Origin: TH5896 sp049578985
Lineage (GTDB): Archaea > Thermoproteota > Nitrososphaeria > Nitrososphaerales > Nitrososphaeraceae
DNA length: 55,895 nt
Direction of reading: 5' to 3'
NCBI GenBank assembly: GCA_049578985.1
Contig: JBAUMZ010000207.1
Coordinates: 1 to 55,895 of the forward strand
In this document: piece after piece, positions 33,260 through 41,682 of the stretch
Layout: every line of letters starts with the position of its first letter
How positions within the stretch are numbered: position 1 is the first letter of the stretch
The notes under the pieces: model-generated
What the model was told of the DNA's origin: nothing
The model's database searches: none
What the model saw: the letters and a program-made list of their open reading frames with translations, nothing else
Made by a program: the position numbers and the translations under genes

Positions 33260-34036
33260 CTAATTATTCATATTTGAGTTGCTTCCCACCCTTTCACCAG
33301 AATCACTTAGTGTTTTCTGAATTTCGTTTTTTGTTTCCTTCGTAGGACTACTATAGTCTAGTAGCCTTCGGATGCGAAGAGCACGGTTAGTCCCCAGCCC
33401 GGCTACCATTGATAGCTCGGCCACTGATGCAGTTAGAGTTCTCATAGGTGTTCCGAATTTTTTTAGCATACGAACAGCTGTTTTTTCGCCGACACCTGGC
33501 AAAGAAGAGAGAACAGATAGCTGCTGAACGTAAATAGATTTTTGCTTACGAATTCTTCTGAGAAGTGGACCATCTATTGATCCCTCGCTACGAACTAGAT
33601 TCGCAATCATCATAAGCATTCTAGAAGTGAACTCAGGAGTGGGAGTTGGTATTATTGGAATCCGAAATTCGAGTGCAATTCGGGCTAACGCGTCAAGTAT
33701 TAGAGGTAATTGGTCCGCGTATGAATCATGGTAATTGTTCTCTAGCGTCTGGGGATACTCTTCCGGTCCTCCTAGTAATGCCCTTCCTTCAATCACGATT
33801 AATGGTCTGGGATAGTATTGGACCAAATCGTTACATTGCAGGAACAAACGCCCATCATAAATGGAACTTATTAAATCCGAAATGGTTTTCCTTTCAATGG
33901 CAGTCTGAGGAGATACGATGTAATCTCCCACCGTCAGGAGGGAAAATTCTATTGAAGCTCCAAGATTGCCTAGCAGATCAGGAATCCGGCTGCCTTTCTC
34001 TCTTTCATCAATTACGATCCTAGTTCCGACTCCCAC
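33260..34036 (-). CDS. xpf: XPF/ERCC4-type nuclease (short, helicase-free form)
   Basis: The 258-residue protein begins with the ERCC4 nuclease domain: IDEREKGSRIPDLL, GDYIVSPQTAIERKTISDLISSIYDGRLFLQ, with the metal motif E48-R49-K50 and G-D-Y upstream. Residues about 175-235 form tandem helix-hairpin-helix motifs (LSSLPGVGEKTAVRMLKKFGTP and MVAGLGTNRALRIRRLLD). This short form is the crenarchaeal/thaumarchaeal XPF, which cuts 3' flaps and bubbles with PCNA help. The C-terminal Asn-rich tail (SNMNN) has no visible PCNA-interaction box. Confidence 0.95.
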   Translation of the reverse strand: MGVGTRIVIDEREKGSRIPDLLGNLGASIEFSLLTVGDYIVSPQTAIERKTISDLISSIYDGRLFLQCNDLVQYYPRPLIVIEGRALLGGPEEYPQTLENNYHDSYADQLPLILDALARIALEFRIPIIPTPTPEFTSRMLMMIANLVRSEGSIDGPLLRRIRKQKSIYVQQLSVLSSLPGVGEKTAVRMLKKFGTPMRTLTASVAELSMVAGLGTNRALRIRRLLDYSSPTKETKNEIQKTLSDSGERVGSNSNMNN

Positions 34037-34191
34037 AGCTAGCTATTAAATATCGCTCGTTAATGTTTCTAACTAGTGTTCAAAGGAATTCCCATTGAAT
34101 CAATCCCTTCTTAGTAAAGGCTGGATGGTGTTGAGATACAGCTGAGCTAGTACTGATTTCTTTGAGAATTTGCTATTGTATCCTGTCCGTA

Positions 34192-34614
34192 TTATCGGGG
34201 GCTTTGAGAGGACGAGTTGGTGCCTCCTACGATCCCAGGGCCCCCAGCTGGACCTAAATTCCCTTGTGCACCTCTTATCATTTGATTAATCTTGTTTTCA
34301 ACTTCCTTAAGGTTGTCCTTTACCCTTGTTTCCTGTTTTGAAAGGACCATTAAGCGAGTCTTCGCTAACTCCTTCTTCTCTTCTAGTTCCTTACTAATAT
34401 CCTCTTTTTTAGCTCTAATTAGTAGTGGACCGGCGCTCTTGTAAACGGTATCTTCAGGACTAGCCTTGCCGAGGTCCTCAAGTGCTCTATCAATCTCAAC
34501 AGATTCCAATTCGACCTGCTGCTTTTGCATCAATATGGCTTGCAAATTTTGTTGGAGCTGTTGAAAGCGTGATACTTGTTCTTTCAGCCAAGGTGGAAGT
34601 TCTTGTTCACTCAT
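34192..34614 (-). CDS. pfdB: Prefoldin beta subunit
   Basis: The protein (140 residues) is a beta-type prefoldin: two long coiled-coil helices flanking a short hairpin with VYKSAGPLLIRAKKEDISKELEEKKELAKTRL, and the QQNLQAILMQKQQVELE heptads before it. Prefoldin captures unfolded proteins for the thermosome. The Gly/Pro/Ser tail (GNLGPAGGPGIVGGTNSSSQ) is unusually long for a beta subunit. It is the last gene of the exosome superoperon. Confidence 0.93.
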   Translation of the reverse strand: MSEQELPPWLKEQVSRFQQLQQNLQAILMQKQQVELESVEIDRALEDLGKASPEDTVYKSAGPLLIRAKKEDISKELEEKKELAKTRLMVLSKQETRVKDNLKEVENKINQMIRGAQGNLGPAGGPGIVGGTNSSSQSPR

Positions 34615-34657
34615 TTATATGACAGGGTTTAAGAAACACCAACATAAAATCATAGCG

Positions 34658-34930
34658 CTAAATATCAGATAAGGTGCTAATACATAAACGAAGCAGCCCA
34701 AGATACGAATTTAGACTTGCGCGTAAAGAAGGTATATCATTCGCCTCCACTTGGATTCTTATCATGTGACTATCGAGAAAAATATTAGACTTGGATGAAT
34801 TATCCTTTGAAAAGTATTTCGTATCCGGGCGAAGCGCAGAGAATGCAGCCTCTGCGATGTGTCTAGCCCTTCGATTATCTTGGAATGAGAATCTGATCTC
34901 TGACCTACAGCGCCTGTGTGCTGATATCAT
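34658..34930 (-). CDS. KEOPS complex subunit Pcc1
   Basis: From ATG 34930 the product is 90 residues: EIRFSFQDNRRARHIAEAAFSALRPD, IFLDSHMIRIQVEANDIPSLRASLNSYLGLLRLCISTL. The A-x2-I--AL-PD followed by D-x-L--L-A-D-x2-SLRA--NS-L pattern is the Pcc1 dimerisation unit of KEOPS, which makes t6A37 in tRNA. The frame is open upstream to 35083, but that part is antisense-phase shadow of L37Ae; the conserved domain begins only after 34930. It overlaps the end of L37Ae by 26 bases. Pcc1 in this operon is typical for archaea. Confidence 0.85.
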   Translation of the reverse strand: MISAHRRCRSEIRFSFQDNRRARHIAEAAFSALRPDTKYFSKDNSSKSNIFLDSHMIRIQVEANDIPSLRASLNSYLGLLRLCISTLSDI

Positions 34931-35138
34931 AAGCTCCCGAGGCCACTTTAAAACGACATTTTGGACAATGCCATATCCCAAGTGCAATCCGAGAAAATCT
35001 CTTAGAGCCACAAGACGGACATTTTCTGTGCTTCTTAAGGATTCTGTACACGGCACCATAACGCTTTCGAACAGTCGCTCCAAATTTAACTCCTAATCCC
35101 TTAAGAGATGTTGATCTACGCTTTCTTCTAGTGACCAT
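34905..35138 (-). CDS. rpl37ae: Large ribosomal subunit protein L37Ae (eL43)
   Basis: The 77-residue protein has the expected zinc ribbon: HRKCPSCGSKRFSRIALGIWHCPKCRFKVASGAY, with C-x2-C (CPSC) and C-x2-C (CPKC). The N-terminus is basic (MVTRRKRRSTSLKGLGVKFG). It overlaps the end of rrp42 by 11 bases and the start of Pcc1 by 26 bases, a compact superoperon arrangement seen across archaea. Confidence 0.96.
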   Translation of the reverse strand: MVTRRKRRSTSLKGLGVKFGATVRKRYGAVYRILKKHRKCPSCGSKRFSRIALGIWHCPKCRFKVASGAYDISTQAL

Positions 35139-35958
35139 TATTAGTAAGCTCTTTAATTTTGGTTCGAACTTCCTCTCCTTTAATTCTTGCTATTTCTGCT
35201 GCCCTTTTGATCTGGTCAATCGTAAATGACCCGGTAGATCCTTTTTGAAGAGCTGCAAATTTACCTTCAGAATTAGTAGTTATCGTGATCCTCGCATCCA
35301 TACAGGCTTCTTCTTCAGCAGTTGGATCGAGTATGACGGAATCGCCTATTTTAACAGCGGTTATGGATACGGGAATAGTTGTCAATGGAGGATCCGTCCT
35401 CTTTCCAGTGTTTACGACCGATTCGCCCGCTTGCACCTCAAAGACCGGAAGTTTGGTAGACATTAATGCTGACACTACGGCGTACGATGATGCATCGAAG
35501 AGATTACCGTCATAATTTATGATACTGCAATCAACGAATATAGTATAAACAACCTTTCCTGGAATCAGAGCTAGCTTGTCAAGATCAACCATTTCAGATT
35601 CTCTTACTCCTCGATCAACTACTCTTGCCAATTCAATAGTCTCTTCGTCTGGAGGACCTGGTTCGATGTAAGGTGATGCTGTCGGAAGGACCTCTGCTGA
35701 CAATATTAGTGCACCTTTGTTCTCCAATCCTTCGAATGGTTCTCCCGTTTCCACTTTAACCCCAGCAACAACCTCTGAACTCCCTAACCTTACCCTTGAT
35801 GAACCGTCTGCCTTTCCAATTATACCCAGCTCGATCTCTAGGGGTCTCATTTCATCCAGGGCTCTTCCGTCGAGCCTCTTAGATTTCGAGATCGCCTCTG
35901 TCATCTGTTGCCTTCGAAGATGCTCTACTATTATTGTCGAACGCCTTGACGAACTCAA
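35128..35958 (-). CDS. rrp42: Exosome complex subunit Rrp42
   Basis: The 276-residue RNase PH-like protein has SKRLDGRALDEMRPLEIELGIIGKADGSSRVRLGSSEVVAGVK at its start, VYTIFVDCSIINYDGNLFDASSYAVVSALMSTKLP in the middle, and PIPVSITAV-like PVSITAVKIG. It is the inactive partner of Rrp41 in the hexameric exosome ring and contributes RNA-binding. The gene sits directly after rrp41, which it overlaps by 4 bases. Confidence 0.96.
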   Translation of the reverse strand: MSSSRRSTIIVEHLRRQQMTEAISKSKRLDGRALDEMRPLEIELGIIGKADGSSRVRLGSSEVVAGVKVETGEPFEGLENKGALILSAEVLPTASPYIEPGPPDEETIELARVVDRGVRESEMVDLDKLALIPGKVVYTIFVDCSIINYDGNLFDASSYAVVSALMSTKLPVFEVQAGESVVNTGKRTDPPLTTIPVSITAVKIGDSVILDPTAEEEACMDARITITTNSEGKFAALQKGSTGSFTIDQIKRAAEIARIKGEEVRTKIKELTNNGH

Positions 35959-36695
35959 GACTCTTCTTTCAACTCCTGCTCGTCTCCAAAGTATTTCTGA
36001 ATAAGTGCCTTTCTTTGAATCTCATAAATCATTTTGCAACCCTGTAACGCTTTGTCTAGACACTCATTAAACTCTTCCTGGTTCAAAATGCCGTCAAGTT
36101 GCAGAAGAGTGACCCGTTCAAGATGAGGCATATATGCTAATGGCATATCCGCACTACCTTCCTTATCCTCAATATCATTAATGTCTAGAACTATTTTCCC
36201 GTCAACCTTTCCGGCTGCACATGCGGGAACAATATCTCGCATGTTGATGCCTGCATCAGCCAAGGCAACTGATGCAGCTGAAATGCCAGCACACCTTGAA
36301 CCTCCGTCTGCTTGCAAAACTTCAACAAATACATCAATTGCTGCCCTTGGATAATCCTCGAGTATCAGCGCTGGCTCCAATGCCTCCCTCATTACTTTTG
36401 AAATTTCAACTTCTCTTCTTGAAGGGGCAGGATTCTTACGGGTATCAGTAGAAAATGGCGACATATGATATCTACATCTTAAAACACACCTATCAGGTTG
36501 TGCCATGTGTTTCGGATGGACTTCTCTGGGACCATATACAGCTGCAATAATTCTGTTCTTCCCAAACTCTATATAGGCAGATCCGTCAGCATTTTTCACT
36601 ATGCCCACTTGAATTTTGACATTGCGCAACTCATCCGTGGTTCTCCCATCAGTTCTAAGCCCATGTTCGTCTATTAGGTTCCTTGTCTGAATCAT
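35955..36695 (-). CDS. rrp41: Exosome complex exonuclease Rrp41
   Basis: The 246-residue RNase PH-fold enzyme begins LIDEHGLRTDGRTTDELRNVKIQVGIVKNADGSAYIEFG and has RCRYHMSPFSTDTRK with RNA-binding Arg residues, and DVFVEVLQADGGSRCAGISAASVALADAGINMRD plus KVDGKIVLDINDIEDKEGSADMPLAY containing the catalytic Asp (D-I-x-x-x-E-D...D). It phosphorolytically degrades RNA 3' to 5'. It starts 6 bases after the end of rrp4. Confidence 0.97.
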   Translation of the reverse strand: MIQTRNLIDEHGLRTDGRTTDELRNVKIQVGIVKNADGSAYIEFGKNRIIAAVYGPREVHPKHMAQPDRCVLRCRYHMSPFSTDTRKNPAPSRREVEISKVMREALEPALILEDYPRAAIDVFVEVLQADGGSRCAGISAASVALADAGINMRDIVPACAAGKVDGKIVLDINDIEDKEGSADMPLAYMPHLERVTLLQLDGILNQEEFNECLDKALQGCKMIYEIQRKALIQKYFGDEQELKEES

Positions 36696-36700
36696 TACTC

Positions 36701-37480
36701 TTAATCACCTTTTTCCAATTCTTCCTGCACCTGTCCTACTGTTTCTGGGATTAATTTTTGGTCCTCTGATTCCGCTACCTCTGTGAGAGTTTCAGTGGGC
36801 TGAGGATCAGGAACGTTTAGAAGCGTCTTAATCCTCTGAGTGAGATTTGATGTATGTGCTTCCTCCTCCACCATCCGGATTGCCCTAATAGCGAGTTGAG
36901 TGCCATCACCATTTCTGCCGCTAACAACTACTATACCATTCTGCCCAATCAATATTCGCGTCTGAGTTGCCTGTTCTATTGTCTGTATCATAGAACCGCG
37001 TTTTCCAATTAGTCGTGGAACACGAGTAGCAGAGATTTTCAAAAATTCCCCTCGCGGGATTCTTCCAAGATCCTTATCCTGAATAGTTAGCATAGGATCT
37101 CGTGTCCTGTCAAACGCCATAATTCTCGCAGTAACTAGATCTCCTATTGCAAGTTGCTTATTCATATCATCACGAGCCGGTGAAAAATCTCTCCCAAAAA
37201 CATCTTGAGCGGGCAAATGCGCAGAAAAGCACGAGCTTATGTCGACCTGCCAGGACAAAGAAGAATGGTCGATAATTTTGCCAATCACTATATCATTCAC
37301 ACGAGGAATATATACTCCGGACAAAGGAATTACCTTGATCCCATCTCTTGTGGCTTCTGCAATACCAATTCTAGTTGCAAAAATAGAATTTCCTGATTTA
37401 GTCACATTTGAAAGAGGACGAAAATTACCATCAATAATTCTGTCTCCAGGGACTACGTATTTTCTCTTAATTTCTTGCAT
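36701..37480 (-). CDS. rrp4: Exosome RNA-binding subunit Rrp4
   Basis: The 259-residue protein has the Rrp4 N-terminal domain (KRKYVVPGDRIIDGNFRPLSNV), an S1 domain (VNDIVIGKIIDHSSLSWQVDISSCFSAHLPAQDVF), and a KH domain (RVPRLIGKRGSMIQTIEQATQTRILIGQNGIVVVSG) with the G-K-R-G loop. The C-terminal Glu/Thr tail is variable. Rrp4 forms the RNA-entry cap of the exosome. It is preceded by SBDS and followed by rrp41. Confidence 0.97.
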   Translation of the reverse strand: MQEIKRKYVVPGDRIIDGNFRPLSNVTKSGNSIFATRIGIAEATRDGIKVIPLSGVYIPRVNDIVIGKIIDHSSLSWQVDISSCFSAHLPAQDVFGRDFSPARDDMNKQLAIGDLVTARIMAFDRTRDPMLTIQDKDLGRIPRGEFLKISATRVPRLIGKRGSMIQTIEQATQTRILIGQNGIVVVSGRNGDGTQLAIRAIRMVEEEAHTSNLTQRIKTLLNVPDPQPTETLTEVAESEDQKLIPETVGQVQEELEKGD

Positions 37481-37591
37481 TGACTATCAATATCTCCCCC
37501 AATTTATCATATTGTTTTTAGTATAAGTACTTGTCATTTCTTTCTCTCATTTGGGAAAGATGATGGGATTTATATTTTAAGTGAATTTGGG

Positions 37592-38284
37592 TTAGAGATC
37601 TTCTTTTATTTGAGCTGTTCCTCTGGTCGCCGAACCAATCTTTTCGATAATCCTACCTTTCATGCCTGCATTGACTTCTAATGTGACCCGAACTGAACCG
37701 TCTGCAAGCCATTCATCACTCTTGAAATTTCCTATACTCTTTAAAGTGCTATATCCTTGAGCTGAATGGTTTGCTGGAATGGTCACCGTCAGTTTCAATA
37801 ATTCAGATTTTAAAGGAAGCACCTTTCTTAGCGCATCGATAATGAATTTTGCTTGTTCATCCGGTTTCTTGAAGGGATCAATGCTAATTCTGATATCTTC
37901 CATAGCACTCTGTATTCTCAAAGGTGGGTGCGGAAGATGTGTCTTAGGGTCAACAAAGCTCTTGCTAATGAAGTCGATAATCTGTTTCTTCTTCTCATCT
38001 ACCAGTTTTCGCCTCTGTTCCGTAGTTAAATTTAGCTCACCATTCAACAGGATCTGTTGAGCGACTTCGCCCAAGTCATTAGTCTTAAAATATTTAGAAA
38101 GCTTATCGCTGGAAGCTCTAGAGCCTTTGTTTGCATCCGAATATACTTCATCAGATATCAAAACATTGGTCAGATCATTTCTCTTGCCCAGTCTATAATC
38201 AAGAGCAAGATCAGGTTTCACCAAGATTTCAAATCTATTACCTTCAATTACCAATTTCACGACAGTCACCTTGGCTTCAGGCAT
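37592..38284 (-). CDS. Ribosome maturation protein SBDS/Sdo1
   Basis: From ATG 38284 the product is 230 residues: VTVVKLVIEGNRFEILVKPDLALDYR (FYSH-type N domain), helical middle with LSKYFKTNDLGEVAQQILLNGELNLTTEQRR, PFKKPDEQAKFIIDALRKVLP, and a C-terminal ferredoxin-like domain. SBDS evicts the anti-association factor aIF6 from the large subunit with EF-2. The longer ORF to 38320 is disfavoured because a TATA-like element (38318-38330) covers its start. It leads the exosome superoperon, the classic archaeal linkage of SBDS with rrp4/rrp41/rrp42. Confidence 0.95.
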   Translation of the reverse strand: MPEAKVTVVKLVIEGNRFEILVKPDLALDYRLGKRNDLTNVLISDEVYSDANKGSRASSDKLSKYFKTNDLGEVAQQILLNGELNLTTEQRRKLVDEKKKQIIDFISKSFVDPKTHLPHPPLRIQSAMEDIRISIDPFKKPDEQAKFIIDALRKVLPLKSELLKLTVTIPANHSAQGYSTLKSIGNFKSDEWLADGSVRVTLEVNAGMKGRIIEKIGSATRGTAQIKEDL

Positions 38285-38615
38285 ATATCCATCCTTAATT
38301 GTTAGACAGTTTGGAAGCAATATATGTATAATGCGGTATGGTGGATTGAACTATCATCAAGAACAGCTTGTGAGGCTCAAGATTTAGAAGGAACTATCCT
38401 AGTCGAAAAAGTCGAGCTTAGATTCAGGAGAGGTGGAATTCCAGAACACTTATCATAAAGGCGAATATCAAGAGAGGAATTGCGAATTTCACTGACGTTA
38501 TGAGTTTGGGATTTTACATATCAAATCAAATATGTAAATTACTTCCCAGCCACAAGCTCTGCTAAGTTTAGAATACCAAATAAAAAAAAGTAAAATGGAA
38601 AAAGGGAGGAGCCCT

Positions 38616-40070
38616 TTATTCCGTTACGTATGCTCTTTCTCCATGCTGTGATAGATCCAGGCCAACTTCTTCTTCCTTTGGCGTGACTCGGATTCCACCA
38701 GGCCAAACGAGGTCCATTACCTTGATTATAAGTGCAGTGATGCCAACCGCCCAAGCTAAGGCTGCAAATGCTCCTATCGCATTATTGAGCAATTGCTCCG
38801 GATTTCCAAATGCGAGACCATCGGCTATATCTGTGTACATAGTCTGTGCAAAGATTCCCGTCAAGAGAGCACCTGCCAAGCCACCTATGCCATGAACAGC
38901 CCATGTGTCAAGTGCATCATCCCACTTTCTTCTGTTCTTGAATACTACCGCTGCGTAACAGACAAGTGATGCTACAATCCCTATTATGATTGACGCCATC
39001 GGACCTACAAAGCCCGAAGCAGGGGTAATTGCCACTAATCCTGCGACAGCCCCTGATGCTGCTCCTACTGTAGATGGTCTGCCTGTATGCGCCCAAGAAA
39101 TTAGCATCCAAGTTATGGCCGCAGTTCCGGTTGCAATCTGAGTTGCAACGAATGCACTTGTCGCGTTTGTTCCCGCTGCACCAGCTGAGCCAGCATTAAA
39201 CCCGAACCATCCAAACCACAGCAATGCTGCCCCTAACACAATAAGGGGAATATTGTGCGGTTCCATTGGAACCTTCCCATATCCCAGTCGTCGGCCAAGC
39301 ATTATAGCGATTACTAATCCTGCCCAACCTGATGTAATGTGTATAACTGTACCTCCTGCAAAGTCAAGCGATGGCAAATCTCCAGTCCAGCCCACTGCAG
39401 TCCCGCCTGCACCTAGAGACCATGTCCAATGGGCGGCGAAATCGTATACAAAAGTGGCCCAAATAACTACGAATATTACGTAAGCACTCCATTTCATTCT
39501 TTCCGCTAAGGAAGCAACTATAAGAGCTGGAGTGATTATGGCGAACATCATTTGAAAGACCATGAATGTCATGTGAGGAATTGTTGTAGCATACACATCT
39601 GAGGGAACGTCATGAAATACGTAATTCAAACCAGCCCAGTCAAAATTCCCTATAAAGCCGTGACCAGTTGCATCAGGACCAAATGCTAGAGAGTATCCCC
39701 AAAAAACCCATTGAACCGTCACAAGTCCAACAGCAATGAAAACCATATGGACAGTACTTACAGCATTCTTGTGTCGTGCCAAGCCACCATAGAACATGGC
39801 CAACCCGGCAGGTGTCATGACCAGAACAAGCGCAGAGGCGGTAAGCATCCAGGCATTATCACCAGAATCCATTTCGCACGGGATCAGATTACCTTCTTCA
39901 TCGAGTAGATATTCACCCGTACTTTCGTCAGTCTGAAAACAACCAAATTGTATACCTGATTGATTTTCAGTATACCCTGAGACATTGCTTACGGTTCCCG
40001 CACCCATAGAGACCAAGAAGCCCAAAATTGCAATACTTGGGAGGATAGCTAACATCCGAGACTTTTGCAT
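38616..40070 (-). CDS. amt: Ammonium transporter Amt
   Basis: From ATG 40070 the 484-residue protein has a signal-like N-terminal helix, a Cys-containing outer loop (FGCFQTDE and IPCEMDSGD) and the Amt core: NAWMLTASALVLVMTPAGLAMFYGGLARHKN, the GGTVIHITSGWAGLV motif with the pore His, WFGWFGFNAGSAGAAG and GRPSTVGAASGAVAGLVAITPASG, WAVHGIGGLAGALLTGIFA with the second His. Eleven helices are expected. It imports or funnels ammonium/ammonia and is abundant in ammonia oxidisers. A GTG at 40085 could extend it; the TATA box favours ATG 40070. The tail ends in PKEEEVGLDLSQHGERAY. Confidence 0.97.
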   Translation of the reverse strand: MQKSRMLAILPSIAILGFLVSMGAGTVSNVSGYTENQSGIQFGCFQTDESTGEYLLDEEGNLIPCEMDSGDNAWMLTASALVLVMTPAGLAMFYGGLARHKNAVSTVHMVFIAVGLVTVQWVFWGYSLAFGPDATGHGFIGNFDWAGLNYVFHDVPSDVYATTIPHMTFMVFQMMFAIITPALIVASLAERMKWSAYVIFVVIWATFVYDFAAHWTWSLGAGGTAVGWTGDLPSLDFAGGTVIHITSGWAGLVIAIMLGRRLGYGKVPMEPHNIPLIVLGAALLWFGWFGFNAGSAGAAGTNATSAFVATQIATGTAAITWMLISWAHTGRPSTVGAASGAVAGLVAITPASGFVGPMASIIIGIVASLVCYAAVVFKNRRKWDDALDTWAVHGIGGLAGALLTGIFAQTMYTDIADGLAFGNPEQLLNNAIGAFAALAWAVGITALIIKVMDLVWPGGIRVTPKEEEVGLDLSQHGERAYVTE

Positions 40071-40096
40071 TATATTGCATTCCACCTAGCAGGCAC

Positions 40097-40105
40097 TATA
40101 AAAAA
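40097..40105 (-). promoter_or_regulatory. TATA box of amt
   Basis: Reverse-strand TTTTTTATA is centred about 31 bases before ATG 40070 and about 16 before the alternative GTG 40085. It supports ATG 40070 with a very short leader. Confidence 0.5.
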
Positions 40106-40249
40106 CATAACTAGCTTTCTGTATGCACCATAGTTATAATAATAGGGCTTTAGAATTTCACTATTAACTTAATATTTCATTCTTATGATATTAGTGCTGA
40201 CATATAATATCAAACCTCTAATTTCCTCAAATTCCTACTCCTAGAGCAA

Positions 40250-40257
40250 AGTTTAAA
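40250..40257 (+). promoter_or_regulatory. TATA box for the repeat-bearing secreted peptide
   Basis: AGTTTAAA is centred about 29 bases before GTG 40283, the leaderless distance, which supports the GTG start of this small gene. Confidence 0.4.
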
Positions 40258-40282
40258 GCGTATAGGAAGGAGATAGTATTCC

Positions 40283-40516
40283 GTGATTCTAAATTCTTTG
40301 CAAACCGGTGTGATCGTAATCATCTTATTTATGCCTGCGTTGACTTTCATTACGTACGTTCCATTGCCTTTAGTCAATGCCAGTACAACATCTGAAGACA
40401 TCCCGACAGGAGTGAATGATCCAACATTGCCTCAAAGTTCAATTCCTGACATTTCAAATACCACATCTGAAGACATCCCGACAGGAGTGAATGATCCAAC
40501 ATTGCCTCAAAGTTAA
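40283..40516 (+). CDS. Small secreted/anchored peptide with two identical 17-18-residue repeats
   Basis: The 77-residue product has a signal-type N-terminus (TGVIVIILFMPALTFITYVPLPLVNA, residues about 8-33) with a possible cleavage after VNA. The rest is two copies of TSEDIPTGVNDPTLPQS separated by SIPDISNT. The repeat is identical at DNA level over 52 bases (40388-40439 and 40463-40514), period 75 bases, so the duplication is recent or held by selection. Acidic and Pro/Thr-rich, it resembles cell-surface low-complexity segments. The stop follows immediately after repeat 2. Function unknown. Confidence 0.55.
   Translation: MILNSLQTGVIVIILFMPALTFITYVPLPLVNASTTSEDIPTGVNDPTLPQSSIPDISNTTSEDIPTGVNDPTLPQS
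40388..40439 (+). repeat. Direct repeat, copy 1 (52 bases)
   Basis: This 52-base segment is identical to 40463-40514. Both are in frame in the secreted peptide gene. Confidence 0.9.
40463..40514 (+). repeat. Direct repeat, copy 2 (52 bases)
   Basis: Identical to 40388-40439 at a distance of 75 bases, an exact multiple of three. Confidence 0.9.
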
Positions 40517-40622
40517 TGCTCTAGTACTACTGTTACTGAATTTATACATTAACTGGTATCGCATATGCGTTTGTGGCTATTTTTCGGTAGATTTTTAATA
40601 GCCTCTGGTTAACAATGAAAAG

Positions 40623-41273
40623 TTGGTTCAGGCGCCTTCTCTAGATGTTGTGAGTAAAACTAATGATCGCATCGTGTTAAGATTTAATAATGTTCCTAGA
40701 CAATATGTTAATGCAATAAGAAGGATTTCCATAAGTGAAGTTCCCACATTGGCAATTGATGATGTGGTCATGATGGAGAACTCATCGGTAATGCACGATG
40801 AAGCAATCGCGCATAGATTAGGACTAATTCCGCTCCGTACCGATCTGAATAGATTTGTTCTGCCGCAAGATTGTGACTGTAACAATTCGCTAGGCTGTTC
40901 AAAATGTAGAGTATTGTTAATATTAGATTCTGAGGCAAATGACAAAACCAAGCTTGTTACCTCTGGAGAACTGGTCTCCGAGGACGAGGTTGTTAAACCA
41001 GTAAGTAGTGATATTCCAATTATAATTTTGGCGCCTTCTCAAAAATTAAAGTTTGAAGCATATGCTAGACTAGGATTAGGTAGCAATCATGCTAAGTGGC
41101 AGCCTACCACATGCTCAATAGTCACAGACGGGGAAGAACAAAATCAATCAATATTGACCGTCGAAACTACCGGAGCGCTTACTGCAGAAGAGACAATTGA
41201 TGCGGCTATCCAGAGGCTGAATTCGAAGGTAAAAAGTTTTACCGATACTGTCGCATCTTTGCAAGTTCCTTGA
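40623..41273 (+). CDS. rpo3: DNA-directed RNA polymerase subunit D (Rpo3)
   Basis: The 216-residue protein is the archaeal alpha-like subunit: RIVLRFNNVPRQYVNAIRRISISEVPTLAIDDVVMMENSSVMHDEAIAHRLGLIPLRTD is the assembly domain, and a Cys group C-x-C-x5-C-x2-C (DCDCNNSLGCSKC) sits in the insert domain. That insert resembles the Fe-S cluster site of some Rpo3 proteins, but is a reduced set. It pairs with Rpo11. TTG 40623 is the start, with a TATA box about 31 bases before it. First gene of the rpo3-L18e-L13-S9 group. Confidence 0.96.
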   Translation: MVQAPSLDVVSKTNDRIVLRFNNVPRQYVNAIRRISISEVPTLAIDDVVMMENSSVMHDEAIAHRLGLIPLRTDLNRFVLPQDCDCNNSLGCSKCRVLLILDSEANDKTKLVTSGELVSEDEVVKPVSSDIPIIILAPSQKLKFEAYARLGLGSNHAKWQPTTCSIVTDGEEQNQSILTVETTGALTAEETIDAAIQRLNSKVKSFTDTVASLQVP

Positions 41274-41331
41274 AAAACTTGAGTGAGTACATTTATTTGG
41301 GGATTCAAAAAGTAACACTCCAAGATAAGTC

Positions 41332-41682
41332 ATGCTAACTGACGGTGTTATTGCGGACACAGTATGGAGGCTTCGAATGGCATCCAAAAGGACAAAGGCA
41401 CCTCTCTGGAAGGAGGTAGAGCGCAGGCTCCTTAATTCGAGAAGTAATAGACGAGAGGTAAATGTGGATAAATTGTCAAAGTTTACAAAGGAAGGAGACG
41501 TGATTATCGTTCCTGGCAAAATACTCGGTGCCGGAATTTTGGGTCATTCAGTCATAGTATATGCATATTCGATTTCAAAATTGGCTTCGAAGAAGATAAA
41601 TGAGGCCGGCGGTCAGATCCTCGCTCTTACTGACCTTATTGAAAAGTACCCTCGAGGCACGGGAGTGAAGATAATTGGATAA
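41332..41682 (+). CDS. rpl18e: Large ribosomal subunit protein L18e (eL18)
   Basis: The 116-residue protein shows APLWKEVERRLLNSRSNRREVNVDKLSKF and IIVPGKILGAGILGHSVIVYAYSISKLASKKI, the conserved L18e/L15P fold with the GKIL-G motif. It binds 23S rRNA. The gene follows rpo3 by 58 bases and overlaps the start of L13 by 8 bases. Confidence 0.96.
   Translation: MLTDGVIADTVWRLRMASKRTKAPLWKEVERRLLNSRSNRREVNVDKLSKFTKEGDVIIVPGKILGAGILGHSVIVYAYSISKLASKKINEAGGQILALTDLIEKYPRGTGVKIIG

Noticed and set aside
34931..35083. N-terminal extension of the Pcc1 frame to 35083
   Set aside because: These codons overlap the L37Ae gene in another phase and show no Pcc1 similarity; the domain begins after ATG 34930.
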